Made by a program: the position numbers and the translations under genes. The notes below the pieces were generated by a model. That model did not search any database. It was not told the DNA's origin and saw only the letters and a program-made list of their open reading frames with translations. DNA of 64,000 nucleotides from Rhizophagus clarus (lineage: Eukaryota; Glomeromycota; Glomeromycetes; Glomerales; Glomeraceae). Shown in pieces: positions 26,431 through 37,989 of the stretch. The stretch is from NCBI GenBank assembly GCA_015698045.1, contig BLAL01000040.1:1962501-2026500 (forward strand), read 5' to 3'. Position 1 is the first letter of the stretch. Each line of letters starts with the position of its first letter.

Positions 26431-26645
26431 TAGGGATTGGAATCGATTAATCGAAAATCGATAAAACATAGTAAAATCGATTCTCGAGAATCGATTCTGA
26501 AAAAATTTTCACATATTAGCCGACCTGATTCCAAAGTGATTTCCAATACAGGCCAAGTACTGATTGTTTTTGCTATAATTAGAAACTGATTCGAAGTCAA
26601 GCTGATCATCTAAAAAAAAATACTGATTTTCGATTCCAATCCCTA
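26431..26645. mobile_element. hAT-like MITE with perfect 8-bp target-site duplication
   Basis: The two ends match as inverted repeats: TAGGGATTGGAATCGA at 26431-26446 and its complement at 26630-26645. The match extends to about 25 bases if an 8-base indel is allowed. The element is flanked on both sides by the identical octamer TAATACGT (26423-26430 and 26646-26653). An 8-bp duplication and TAGGG-type termini are typical of hAT transposons. At 215 bases with no open frame it can only be a non-autonomous copy. It also holds a perfect 22-base palindrome at 26475-26496 (half-site AATCGATTCTC). Confidence 0.85.
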
Positions 26646-27218
26646 TAATACGTAAAAAATCGCAGATTTTTTATATAAAGACAGGTAATTCTCCCTGTTT
26701 TGTCATCATACAATTCATCAAATTTTATTTTCGTTATCGAGGCACTGAGGATGAGAAACTTATGAATGTTAAAACATCTCTTCTTTAGACAAAACATATC
26801 ATTTTATCATTTCAATTTTCATTTTTCTAATTTTTTAAATTTTCAATTTTGAAAAAAATTTTTTTTGCATTAATATATACAAAATAAGGCCGCGACTTTT
26901 GGATGTTAGCTTAATTAATATAATCCATATAAAATATTTCTTTGATGATTTATTTCTTTTTTCTATTAATTAATCGGAAATTTCTTATATAAATATTGAA
27001 AAAAGTCTTAAAACATTATAATAAGTTCATATTGTTACCACATTTTTTTGTCCCTCTTCCTTCTCCACATCCTTCTCCGCTTCCTTCTCCATTTCCTTCA
27101 CATCACTACTTTCGCCTCCTCTTTCACCGGCTTTTTCAGCACCTTCTCCAGCACTTCTTTCTAACTACATTTACACCAATTCCTGCCGACCGGATCTTAT
27201 GCAACACTTATTTAATAT

Positions 27219-27650
27219 AAGAACAAGATTTCGAAGAAATCCCCACTCAGAGAAAAGCTCCTTGCACATTATGATTATGAAATTAAATACAGACAAGGAG
27301 CTGTTAATGATAACGCAGAGTTGCACCAACAAGGACAAGTTTTCGAAGAAATCCTTACCCAAAGAAAGTTCCTTTACACATTATGATTATGATATTAACT
27401 ACTGTATAGACTGCTATTAATAGTAACGCAGAGATGCATAATCAATAAGAACAAGATTTCGAAGTAACCCTTACCTAAAGAAAATTCCTTTGCACATTAT
27501 AGTTATGAAATTAAGTATAGACAAGTTAATAGTAATGCAACTAATAAGATTTGGAAGAAATCCTCATCCAAAGAAGCTCTTTTCACATTACGATTATAAA
27601 ATTAATTGTTGAAAAGTTGCTGTTTATAGTAACACAGAGCTATCCCTCAA
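27219..27650. repeat. Degenerate tandem array, about four ~112-base units
   Basis: Units start near 27219, 27331, 27447 and 27545. Each opens with AAGAACAAGATTTCGAAG or a close variant, followed by AAATCC, a CCAAAGAAA block, a CACATTATGATTATGA block and a TAGTAACGCAGAG block near the end. Spacings are about 112, 116 and 98 bases, so the last unit is shorter. The divergence between copies points to an old array. No frame is open through all copies, so coding is unlikely. Confidence 0.8.
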
Positions 27651-29356
27651 TCTAATAATAATTGATAATGGATGAACGTCCGGAGCAGAATTTTATACTC
27701 TGGTCGTGGTACCGCAAAGTTTACAGAATTATTAGATCGAGATATCAAACAATAACAATTGATTTGACTATACTTTATTATAAAAAGCTCGACGTAATTT
27801 GCATCTCATGTCGAATATATCGTATTTAAATCTTGATTTTAAATTTATTAAAAAAATAATTTTTTTCCCAACAACTCCAGGTTTATTATGTGAATAGTTA
27901 TTTTCAAACAGTGTTTATACTTGGTTTCGCTTTTTTTTTATGTACTTTAATAAACGTTATTCACTCCATGCACGATGTATATATATAAATATATTTACTA
28001 TCCAAACTTACACCAATGAAATAATCTAATATCCTTTTATTTAAATAATCATTTTCATTATACAATAATACAAAAATGCGATTATTTTTTAATACCAATT
28101 ATTATTAATGAGATCGGGGAAAAAAAATAAATTTATTGATTTCGGTGGTACTACATGTTCCGATGCAAAAAAAAATGAATTTCACGGAAATTTTAAACTT
28201 TTTCGGAAATTTTCCGATATCCTTTCCAAACTTTTTGAGCACAGTTATAAAAAAAATTTGTTATTTTGATAAAATTTGTTATTAAATTTTTCAGTATATT
28301 TATCTGATAAAATATATCTAATAAAATATATCATTATAATAGTGATAACACTTACAATTAAAAGTTAATGCCAATCAAATGACGCAAGTTTAAAAAATAT
28401 TAGCCAAATTTGTAATCGAAAATTGAAATGATCAGTTAAACTTTAATTTCTTTTTTATTAAATGAAGGCCAGATTGTATCAGAAAACGATACATTAATAA
28501 TTTATTTCAAATACTTTTAACATATAGAATAGATTATTACTTTCCTATTATTAATCTGTCGTCTTCCCCATTCTATGATTAAGACCATAAATTTTACAAA
28601 TTACAAGAGGATATATGTATGGATACAATATTTACAAAACAATTCAACTCGTTTTTATATTTTAACGAATAAATTCAAATCAATGTTCTTGCAAGTTGCG
28701 AACTGAACTCAAATCCCGTCATATCTGCAAAATTGATGGATTTCTCAACAATGATAAGAGTACCAAATATGATAGATATGCAGCATTGTAACACTTGTCT
28801 CCTTAAAGAAAAAAGAAAGATTTTTACATTTGCACATGTAAACATCTGTCTTTTTCTTTTTCGTTATACACAAATTAGCTTTTCTTTCTTAATGTTAGAA
28901 TTACGAATCATTATAGTGATATTATTATTCGTTGCAATATACAATACCCTGTGGGATTCTGGTCTTGCAGATAATCAAAGTTGTTTTAATTAATATAAAC
29001 GGTAAATAAAACCCGAACATCTTAATGATCGTCATTCACGTAATTTAAAAATTTAAATTAATTTAATTGACTTGCTGGTTTCTAACCAATTTAGTATCAA
29101 AGTCAAAAAATTTATCGGAAATTGCAACAAAGTCCTATTGGATAGTGGTTTGCGTTATTTTCATTTTAAGTTCAAGTTTTCGGTGCCATGATAGAATTAT
29201 GGCAAACATTCTTTTTTAAGATTTTCGTGTCGATTGTATCTATCGATGGAAGAGTTCTTTTACCAGTATATAAAAGAATTTAAAAAGAATTTCAAAAAAA
29301 AAAAGAAATATATATTATAATACAACATAATCTCCAAACTCATTAATATAGTGAAA

Positions 29357-31187
29357 ATGACTGAAAGTTCTTCGTTAAAATATAAACAAGGTTCTTTACA
29401 TAATCAATCCGAAACATCTATTGAATCCATTGGATCAACTAAACCATTAATTGATCCAAATGACTCAGAAATTTGGGCGAAAAAGAAGAAACATTTGATT
29501 CTTTTTATTGTTTCTTTTGCCTTAGTGCTTTCTCCGATGTCCATCTCGTAAGCAATAATTTTTGTTATTAATTCTCTTGTTATGATAAATTATTAACTTC
29601 ATTTAAAAGTATATTTTACCCGGCAATCGTGGACATACGCAAATATTTTCAAGCTACCGAATTAATGGTTGATGCATTAGGTAAGATATATTTAATTTAT
29701 ATATATATATATATATATTTTTTTTTTTTAATTTTACCTTAACCTAATTCCTTCAATTATAGCTGCAATATCCACACTTTGTTTCGGATCCGCAGTAAGT
29801 TTCCATCTACTTCATTTCGTATTCCTTACTTTATGCATTGAATTAAAATTTCATTTGATTAATATTTCTCAGCCTCTCTTATGGGGATCGTATTCCGACA
29901 CATTCGGTCAAAGAAGAAAACCCTATCTTATAGCTATCGCATTATCAACATTTTCCTCGATAGTTTGTTTTATCTCACCAAACATTTGGTTATTAATGTT
30001 AGCACGCGCACTTCAAGCATGTGGCGCAGCGGCAATGCAGTGTCTTGGTGCCGGTGTTATAAGTGATATTTATTCATCTGCTGGTAAGTGTATCTATAAT
30101 ATTAAACTTTTAAAATAAATTACTTTATTAACAGTTGCCGTTTTTCATGTATTATAGAAAGAGGTCGTGCATATGGAATATATTTTTTAGTTTATAATTT
30201 GGGAGAAATAGGTGGGCCTATAATAGGAGGATATCTGACAGAATATTTTGGATGGAAATTCATATTCCTATTTCTTTCAATATTTAGCGCTATTCTTTTT
30301 ACAATCATTTTTTTCTTTCTTCCGGAAACTTTACATTATCAGTCAACAAATTTTTCAACAACATCTCTCTCCCAATCTTTACAAGAAAGGACGATACCGA
30401 AATTCAATCCGTTCTCATCATTTAAACTTCTTCGTTATCCAAATGTTTTACTAACTATTATCTATATTACAAGCATATGGTTAACGACCTTGGTAGATTA
30501 TATTATAATACCAAGAGTATATTCTTCTCAATATCATGTTTCTTCTTCTGTTGTTGGATTAATATTCCTGGTTCCTGGTTTTGGATTTATGATCGGAAGT
30601 ATAGTTGGTGGAAAATATTCTGATTATATTGTATCAAAATTCACAATGGATAAAGAAAAAGAAATTTATCCTGAAGTTAGATTGAAAAGTGTTTGTTTCG
30701 TCTGTATATTGGTTCCCATTTCTTTTTTGGCTTATGGTTGGTTCCTTGAAACTAACAGTAAAATATTTTGGTCTTTAATCTCGGTATTTATAGGTAAGTA
30801 ATTTGAAATAAAAAAAATGTATATATATTTATAAATTTTTTTTTTTATAAAAGAAAAATGATTGAAGATAAATTATTTTATCATTATTTAGGATCATTTG
30901 GAACTTTGTTTGTCGTTAATGTATTATCGGTATATTTGGTGGATTCATATCCAAATAATTGTGCGTCTGTAATTGCCTTGAGTGAATGTGTTCCTGCTTT
31001 TATAGGAGGTTTATGTCAGTTAATATCATCTCCATTGCAAAATTCTCTTGGTATTGGTTGGATGTTCACCTTTTTGGTTTCGATCAATTCACTATCTAGC
31101 TTATTAATAGTAATGGTATATTTAAAAGGAAATTATTGGAGAATAAAATATAATACAATCAATAATATTAACTTGGATTTAATTTAA
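29357..31187 (+). CDS. MFS transporter, DHA1 drug:H+ antiporter type (DTR1/QDR-like)
   Basis: Six exons (29357-29547, 29610-29680, 29763-29794, 29873-30083, 30158-30793, 30892-31187) give 478 residues, normal for a 12-TM member. The start at 29357 is the first ATG in frame; a GTG six bases upstream is also in frame. After a hydrophilic Ser-rich N-terminus come the helices. The loop between TM2 and TM3 carries the MFS motif A variant GSYSDTFGQRRKP, and GEIGGPIIGGYLTEYFGW matches the antiporter motif C region of fungal DHA1 proteins. Such proteins export small organic compounds, polyamines or spore-wall precursors at the plasma membrane; the substrate cannot be read from the sequence. A short exon of 32 bases (29763-29794) is required to link TM1 to TM2. 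Confidence 0.85.
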
Positions 31188-33649
31188 ATATTCGTTATTT
31201 CAACCAGTGAATAGTTCTAAATTTGAAGCCAAGTACAAATTAATTATCAACTTATTTATTTTTATAAACTCGATAATTTCTTAATAGATCCTGTCATAAA
31301 ATATTTCGAATAAACTGGTAGAAATGCAAGATCTCCAAATGGGCATGAAATAAGTATAATCTCCTTATTTGGATACATTTTTTCATATGATATACTTTTT
31401 AATTTTTAACTATCTGTTATAAATATTATTTTGATACATAATTGTAAGTTGTTCTTTTAAGTTCTTACTGTTTCACACACCTGCGCTAAAAATAATCCAA
31501 TATTGGTGAAAGTAGTAATTAGGAGGTCACATATAATACATATTGCGAAGCATTACTGAAACAAATTGTGAACCCTCTTCGCGGAGCTTTAAGTGATGTA
31601 ACGATAATCATGTTAAATAAAGATGTATGGTTTGGTTAACTACATTATGAGGCGAAAAACGAAAAAAAAAATAGATTTAATTCATATAAAATTATAGTAA
31701 TATGTTATTTTTAATTATACATTTTTGATTAAGACAATAACTTTAAATGCACAGTATTTGAGAGTTTAGCCTGTGAATGATCTTGCGTTGATCTAAAAAT
31801 ATAATCATTTATTTTTCCTAAGAAAATTTCCTAATTCTTAGGAATTTCAAGTCATCCTAAAAAAATTTTTTTACCCGAGAATCTCCCAGTTTGGATTAAA
31901 TCTGTGGCTTGTGTGTAGAAATTCAATCAATACACATTTCAATCACCGTTGCGTCAAATACTAAAGGTATTCAAAATCTCTCATTTCAATTGTCGTGTTA
32001 GTAGTTCTTGTAGTTTTTAACACGGAAATTTTCAAATATAATTAAAAAGATTTTTGAATTAGAGGAATTGGCTTTTTTTTAGTTTTTTATTTTTTTTTGC
32101 CACTAGCCTAATATAAAAAAAAAAATTAATTTTGACTGATTTTGTTGACTGTTAGTATTTATTATGAGATAATTTGGAAATCAAGAACAAGGTGTTTTTG
32201 TTTTTTACAAAGATATTAACTTTTTTTTGTCCTTAGGAACAACTAGTATCGATACTAGTATTTTTGTTCTTAAGATTTTATGTTATACAAATTAATAAAT
32301 AGATAATCGATAATAACAAGTCATGATTTTCAATCCAAAAAGGTTGATTCTCGGGGGGCTTCTAGGATTGTTAAGAATTATTTAGAAAAATACATAAAAT
32401 TTAGTGATTACTTTGATAGAAAAAAAAGTGATTATAATTTTGAGATATGGTGTTTTAATTGTTTTTTCAATAAATAGATGTTAAAATATATTTTGACAAA
32501 AAAAAAACAAAAATTGTATTTTTTATATATTGTTAATTGTTTTCGTATAATTCGCAATTTAATACATGCAAATGCGACAGAGATTGTCTAAATTTTCGTT
32601 AAAAATAAAGTTAAATTTTAAAAGTAATACATAAATGCATAGAGTGAAGAGGACAATTAGAATAAAATATTGTTAATTATTGTTACTGTTATCTTTAATA
32701 ATTACGGGAACTTTTGTTTTGAAATGCTATTATTAAGGATAAATTGATTACTGTATGTGTGATAAAATATAAATATAAAGGAATTTATCTTTATATATAT
32801 AATTTTTTTTCTTCAATATTGGAATCCAATACGATTTGATCGCAAGTTTTAATATAATAATGCCATTAGTATTTCTTGCACCAGGTCGGCTTTCGATGGC
32901 CGTCGAACGCTACATTAATATTGATTCGTGTACATCGGGACTTTCAGAATCAATTTAACCAAGCCATAATGACAGAGTCAATTTTTGTAGAAAACATTAT
33001 TTTGTAACAGCACATCAATATCGATATAAGTGGAATGCTCTAAAAAGAAGCTTCAAAAACCTGCAATATGACTGAAAATCCAGAAAGGTTCCCGATAATC
33101 AGCCTGAATAGATATGATCAGGAATGCTTTAATGAAATGTTCGACCAATTTTGGTAACGGACAGGTGATTATATAATTCCATTTTATGAATTGGCCTTTT
33201 TACTTAGAGAGGAAAATATGCAATTTATGTTTTAGACGCGAATACATGTTGATCATATCGCAGGTCACTATCCCTGAGGAGGGAGTCGTCCAAGCGGCAG
33301 GAGGGACCGTTCTCAATCCCGAGATCACAGATATAAAATATTTTCAGTCTTTATTATTTATTAATTGTTTTATCTTTTATGTTATGCATTACTAACCAAA
33401 ACAGTTTCGGATACATTATTCTGCTGAAACTCCTTAGTTTCGGAAGAAAATTGACGTAGGTACAGTACATTTACAAATAATTAGGTCTATCATCGAGAAT
33501 TGTAATAAGTAATATTCAATATAAAACTTTTATTATATAAAAGGTCCTAAAAATATAATTAACTAATTAACTAATTACATAAATACCCAATATACATATA
33601 TATACATTTTAATAAATAAAATAAATAAATAAATATCACAGTTATAGTA
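31188..33649. other. Convergent 2.5-kb intergenic region
   Basis: AT-rich DNA between the 3' ends of the MFS gene and the CSC1-like gene. It holds a perfect 18-base palindrome at 32242-32259 and a distinctly GC-richer patch at about 33262-33330. The open frame 33186-33395 that crosses this patch shows no family signature. No transposon ends or RNA gene were recognised. Confidence 0.6.
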
Positions 33650-36600
33650 TTAAAAATTCTTTCCTGCTAATTTACCAAACACATCGGTCATACTTCGCTT
33701 AGGTTTAGCACGTTCTTGTAAATTTTCTGAACCTGGAATATTAATGCTAGTTGAAATTGCTGTTGATGTAGATGGCACTTCTCTTGAAGTGGTAGGAATC
33801 TCTCTTGAAGTTGAAGGAATCTCTCTTGAAGAGACGGGAATTTCTCTAGAAACATTTTCACTTCTTTCAGGACTGGACGTTCTAACCGGTCTAGTACTTA
33901 ATATATTATCAAGATCTCCAGAAACTACAGGACTTATTGGAGAAACGAGAGTGGAACGACGTCTTTCAGGATGATGATAATAAATCTTATTTGGGTTATT
34001 AGGGTCCTTCGCTGCTCTTTTGGTTGCTAATTTGATTTTAGCATCTGCAATTTTCTGATGATTAAGATCTCGTTGGTTTCTTTCTTCTTCTGTTTCACCA
34101 AGAGGTGCATCGCCAGATCTAGCTCTAATTGGAATTGGTTTAGATCCAATTTTGTTCATTCCCAATAAACGATGAAAAACTCCAAGCGATGAAGCTTCAT
34201 CTGATGGCACCCTCTTAACAGGAAGCCATAACCATGGAAGTATCCCTACTAGTGCTGGAGGTCCATAATTTCTCATTCCAGTATTAAGTATACCCTCATA
34301 CAAAGACATAGGAGGTTGTGCATAATCAGTGTATAAATCCGGATCCGCATGATACAAATCATCTTCCAATACGTCACGTTGAGAATGGCCTTCCTCGGTA
34401 TCTTCCTCATTAATGGCAGGAGGAGGGTTATCGGTGTTAGTATTAGTGTTTTCGTCAGAATTATTGGAATTTTCAGGCGACTTTGGCGTAATCGTGACAT
34501 CTGCCGTATTAGTTTGTATTTTATTTAATTCTTCACGTAAATTCTTCAAAGGTATAAAAGCAGCAGCCCTTTCATATGCGCTATTAACAGAATAAAAGAA
34601 ACTAGATGTACAAATAAGAGTTGGGAAAACAGCGGCTGCTAAATAATAGTTGTTATTTAATGAAAAATATCCAATCATCATTATTTGGTAAATGAAAAGT
34701 CCAATAATTATCCTTCGGAAAATCTTAGGCCATGCGAGTCCAGCAGTTTCGTAAGGATGAAAATAGACTAGCATTTGAAATGAAATTTTAATAAATTCGG
34801 ATGTTGCAAATATAAAAAAAATTAAATGCTATACATACCATATAAAAGTAAATATTTATAGCACATATACCCAAGGAAAAAGTATATTGCTCCAAAGAAA
34901 GTAATTAGTGGCCTCAAAGAAGAATAAACGATAACGATAACAAAAATCAAAACCATAGGTGGCAATTCTTCTCCGTAATTCATAAATGGAGGAGCAGATG
35001 CTTTGGCATAATCTCTAGGTGTTTTTGAAAAGAATACACGCATAGTCCAAGTATAAGCTACTTCTTTTAATTGTAACAAATGAATCGGAAATAAACCGAT
35101 CCCTTGAAAAACAACAAAATTAACAAAAAATGATGAAACCTAATTTACAAATTTAATAGATGTAGATGTTAATAAAGTTAATGAGATAAATTAATAATCA
35201 AATTAATTCTCAAACTTACTCTGGGTAAAGTTTCAGCTAGTCTACGAGGAACTCCAGTCGGATCTGTAATTGTTTCATAAGCTGTTGCTACTGCTCCCGC
35301 GATGGAAAAGACAAGCAAAACATTCACCAACAAGAAAAAGTAATATCTAAAGAAGGGATATTAGTAAAATTGTAGATATAATAAAATAATAAATAAATAA
35401 AGCATACTTCGCAAATGTTGAAAGCTCGATTACACTGCGAGCATTAAACCCTTGAATTATTGACAAGCCTGAATAAAATGTATTAGTATAAATTGATTTA
35501 TGAATATATAACGAAAATGTTACATAATCAAACTTACTTACCGATCATGATTTTTGGTAAAATTATATTAAACAATGATACAGCTAAAGTCGGCAAGGTT
35601 CCTTGAATAAAACCTTTAATAAATTCATTCGTTTCTGCCAAATGCTCCAACCATGGAAAAAATTTTTTTAAGACATTAAGACTCAGTAGTGTAGCAAAAA
35701 CTGAAATGGGACCAGACCAGAAAAACACAAGTAAAACAACGATAATGTTAATTATCACATTTCTAACTAAAAATTCTCGTCGTTTGATATTCATGTTATA
35801 CCAATAACTATACAAAAGGGAAAGTTAATAATGAAATATTAGACAAATTTAGTGTAAAACTTTTTCACATACACATCACGTGGTTCAGGCGCAAGTTCGG
35901 TGCTGCATTCAAATGGTTCTGGACGGATGAGAACTTGTGCAGCTAATTGCTGTTTGAAACAGAGTAAATGTTTAGATTTTAACAAGGAATTTAAAAAACT
36001 AATTAAAATAATTACCGCACTAGATATATTATCAAAAGTCACGAATCCAATAGGTTGAGATGAATAAGCTCCAAGTCTACCTTCTTCAACTAATTTGTCA
36101 TACTTGAAGAAATTTTCGGTATAATATTCAATTTTGTCAACCCTTTTAAAAAATGGTGTAAATATACTTGGGCGTTTTGCCGAAACTTTTCCAAGAATTT
36201 TAGCAGCGTTAGCATTCGCGGTTTTTGCATCATTGGCTTTTTCGAATTCCTTCAATGCTTCATCAGGATCATAATTTGGATCTTTACAAGGATTATTTAG
36301 ATAATCCACATAAGCCTCTTCTAATTTTTGTAAATATTTTGTCCTTTTTTCGATCATATGTCTAAGTTTACGAACATTACGATAAACTACAGCACTTTCG
36401 ACAGTTCCCAATTCTAATGACTCATAAAATTCAGCTAAAGCAGCATCAGTTTGTAATCTTTTAGGTATACTTGTCACCATAACCGTCCTAGCGGTTACAG
36501 TATCTTTCCACTTTAAATAGTATTTGTGCCGAATATCAGAAAATTCCCGATAATTATAAAAAGTAAAGTAAAATGTTGCAAGAGAATAAATCCAAGTCAA

Positions 36601-37350
36601 TATGGCATATGATATTAACACTCCAATTGACTCTGGACTGTCTTCTATTGGCAATGGAACTGGTCCGTCATCAAAAGGGTTTCTCTCGTTTTTATCTGGC
36701 ATGAGATGAAAACGTTCAGCTAACGAAATAGGACCAACTACAGCAAAACCAGCAATTGCACAAAACATAAATAATTTATATGACATTTTAAAAAATGCAA
36801 GAAGCTATATTAAAAAACCAAAATCGAATTAGTGATTTATTTTCAATAATCAGATTCTTTTTAAACATATAGATAAACAAATCCATTCATTGATAACATA
36901 CCACAGCGGCATCCAATCCAACCCTTTCTAATATGTGGGATTCAGGCATATTATACAGAGGTATTATCCATCCAAAAAACGTTGTTGGAAGGGGATCTGG
37001 AGCAAGTTTTTGTAACCTACTTCTTGGGGCAAACATTGTATTCCATCTGGTTCGAAGATAACAAAATACTAGGAGGAAAAAAGTTCCCATTGGTATTGCA
37101 ACCATAAGTTGAGTTGTTAAGAGAACAGATTTATCTACATAATAAATTGAGGTTTAATTTTTATTATTCTTATTTAATTCTTTTAACTCTCAAACATTTC
37201 AAAGTAAGATATCATTCATTCACCTGCATCGTGAGTTATATCACCGGGTGGTCGATCTGGTCGCCCACCAATACCAAATGTTATTTGATTAGAATCCCTT
37301 GAAGAAAACCCTGGCTCATTCAAAAATTCATGAAAATTATTATCCGCCAT
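33650..37350 (-). CDS. CSC1/OSCA/TMEM63-like calcium-permeable stress-gated cation channel
   Basis: Nine exons, 5' to 3' (37350-37224, 37134-36902, 36804-36016, 35949-35873, 35807-35542, 35468-35408, 35346-35220, 35139-34839, 34767-33650), give 1032 residues. The N-terminal RSN1-type TM region carries TFFGWIIPLYNMPESHIL. A cytosolic PHM7-like domain follows with charged helices (about 150-330). The DUF221/RSN1_7TM pore region then starts at DVYWYNMNIKRREFLVRN and includes FFVNFVVFQGIGLFP and VYFHPYETAG. The family forms dimeric, osmotically or mechanically gated cation channels in the plasma membrane and endomembranes. The C-terminal tail of about 280 residues is hydrophilic and ends with a four-fold SSREIP/STSREIP repeat (plus-strand 33779-33850), a likely disordered regulatory tail. 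Confidence 0.92.
33779..33850 (-). repeat. 21-base coding tandem repeat in the channel C-terminus
   Basis: Three to four copies of a 21-base unit encode SSREIPS/TSREIPT-like heptapeptides in the hydrophilic tail of the CSC1-like channel. The copies differ by a few substitutions. The in-frame unit length keeps the reading frame, so length polymorphism would be tolerated. Confidence 0.75.
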
Positions 37351-37989
37351 TTTACGAGAAGGCGTTGATTAGATTATTTTACGCTGATTATATATCGGGT
37401 TCAATGTAATTTGTCGATCCAAAACATTTAAAAAATAAGGTTAGATAATCTTACAGGCGTTAATTTTCTTTGGTTGTACATTTCCATAATAATCATTGGC
37501 TTTAAATTGTGTCAGATTATAAAATACATATTTATCTCAAGTCAATAAAAACGTCATGTAGATGAAAATGCCATGTATCCATGTGACTTCTTTTAAAGCC
37601 TTTTAGATTCCCATCAATTATATAACAGCTTTGGAAAAAAAATTAATTTCTAGAAAGGAAGTAATAAATAGATTGATTTGGACTAAATTAAAATGGTGGT
37701 GATAGGTCTTACAACTGTGTAACTTAAGCTATCCGATCGACAGATTCGGGTTATGCTTAAATCGACTTTGTAGATAAAAAGATGGTTTTTAAATAGAAGA
37801 ATGTGAAAATTTGGTCAATGTTAATTTTCTGGGAATGATAATGGTTTTAAATCATACCGATTCGATATTTAATTGATTTATTTGTATATACTGCATAGTT
37901 ATAAATTTATAAATTATACCAAACTTTTAAGAATCATGAGGTCTATATACATACTCAAATATATAATTAGCTTGGAATAAATCTATCTA
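37351..37989. other. Intergenic region upstream of the CSC1-like gene
   Basis: Spacer of about 640 bases between two minus-strand genes: 5' flank of the channel gene and 3' flank of the CoA-transferase gene. AT-rich, with no open frame, repeat or RNA gene recognised. Confidence 0.55.

Larger units (their letters stand above)
25181..29356. other. Gene-poor 4.2-kb intergenic region
   Basis: Very AT-rich DNA between the divergent ZNFX1-like and MFS genes. It contains a hAT-like MITE (26431-26645), a degenerate ~112-base tandem array (27219-27650) and a short TCTA microsatellite (about 25810-25825). Open frames of 60-87 codons at 26140, 26996 and 28733 have no domain signature and no conserved splice context. 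I read them as chance. Confidence 0.65.

Noticed and set aside
26996..27220. Open frame with Pro/Ser/His-rich PSPHPSPLPSP stretch
   Set aside because: The pattern comes from a local CTTCTCC tandem run; no start context, splice partner or domain.
28733..28993. 86-codon open frame in the MFS upstream region
   Set aside because: Composition looks like translated AT-rich noise; no conserved motif or splice signals.
33280..33325. tRNA-like A box (GTCCAAGCGG) and B box (GTTCTCAATCC)
   Set aside because: The boxes are far too close together and no cloverleaf arms can be paired.
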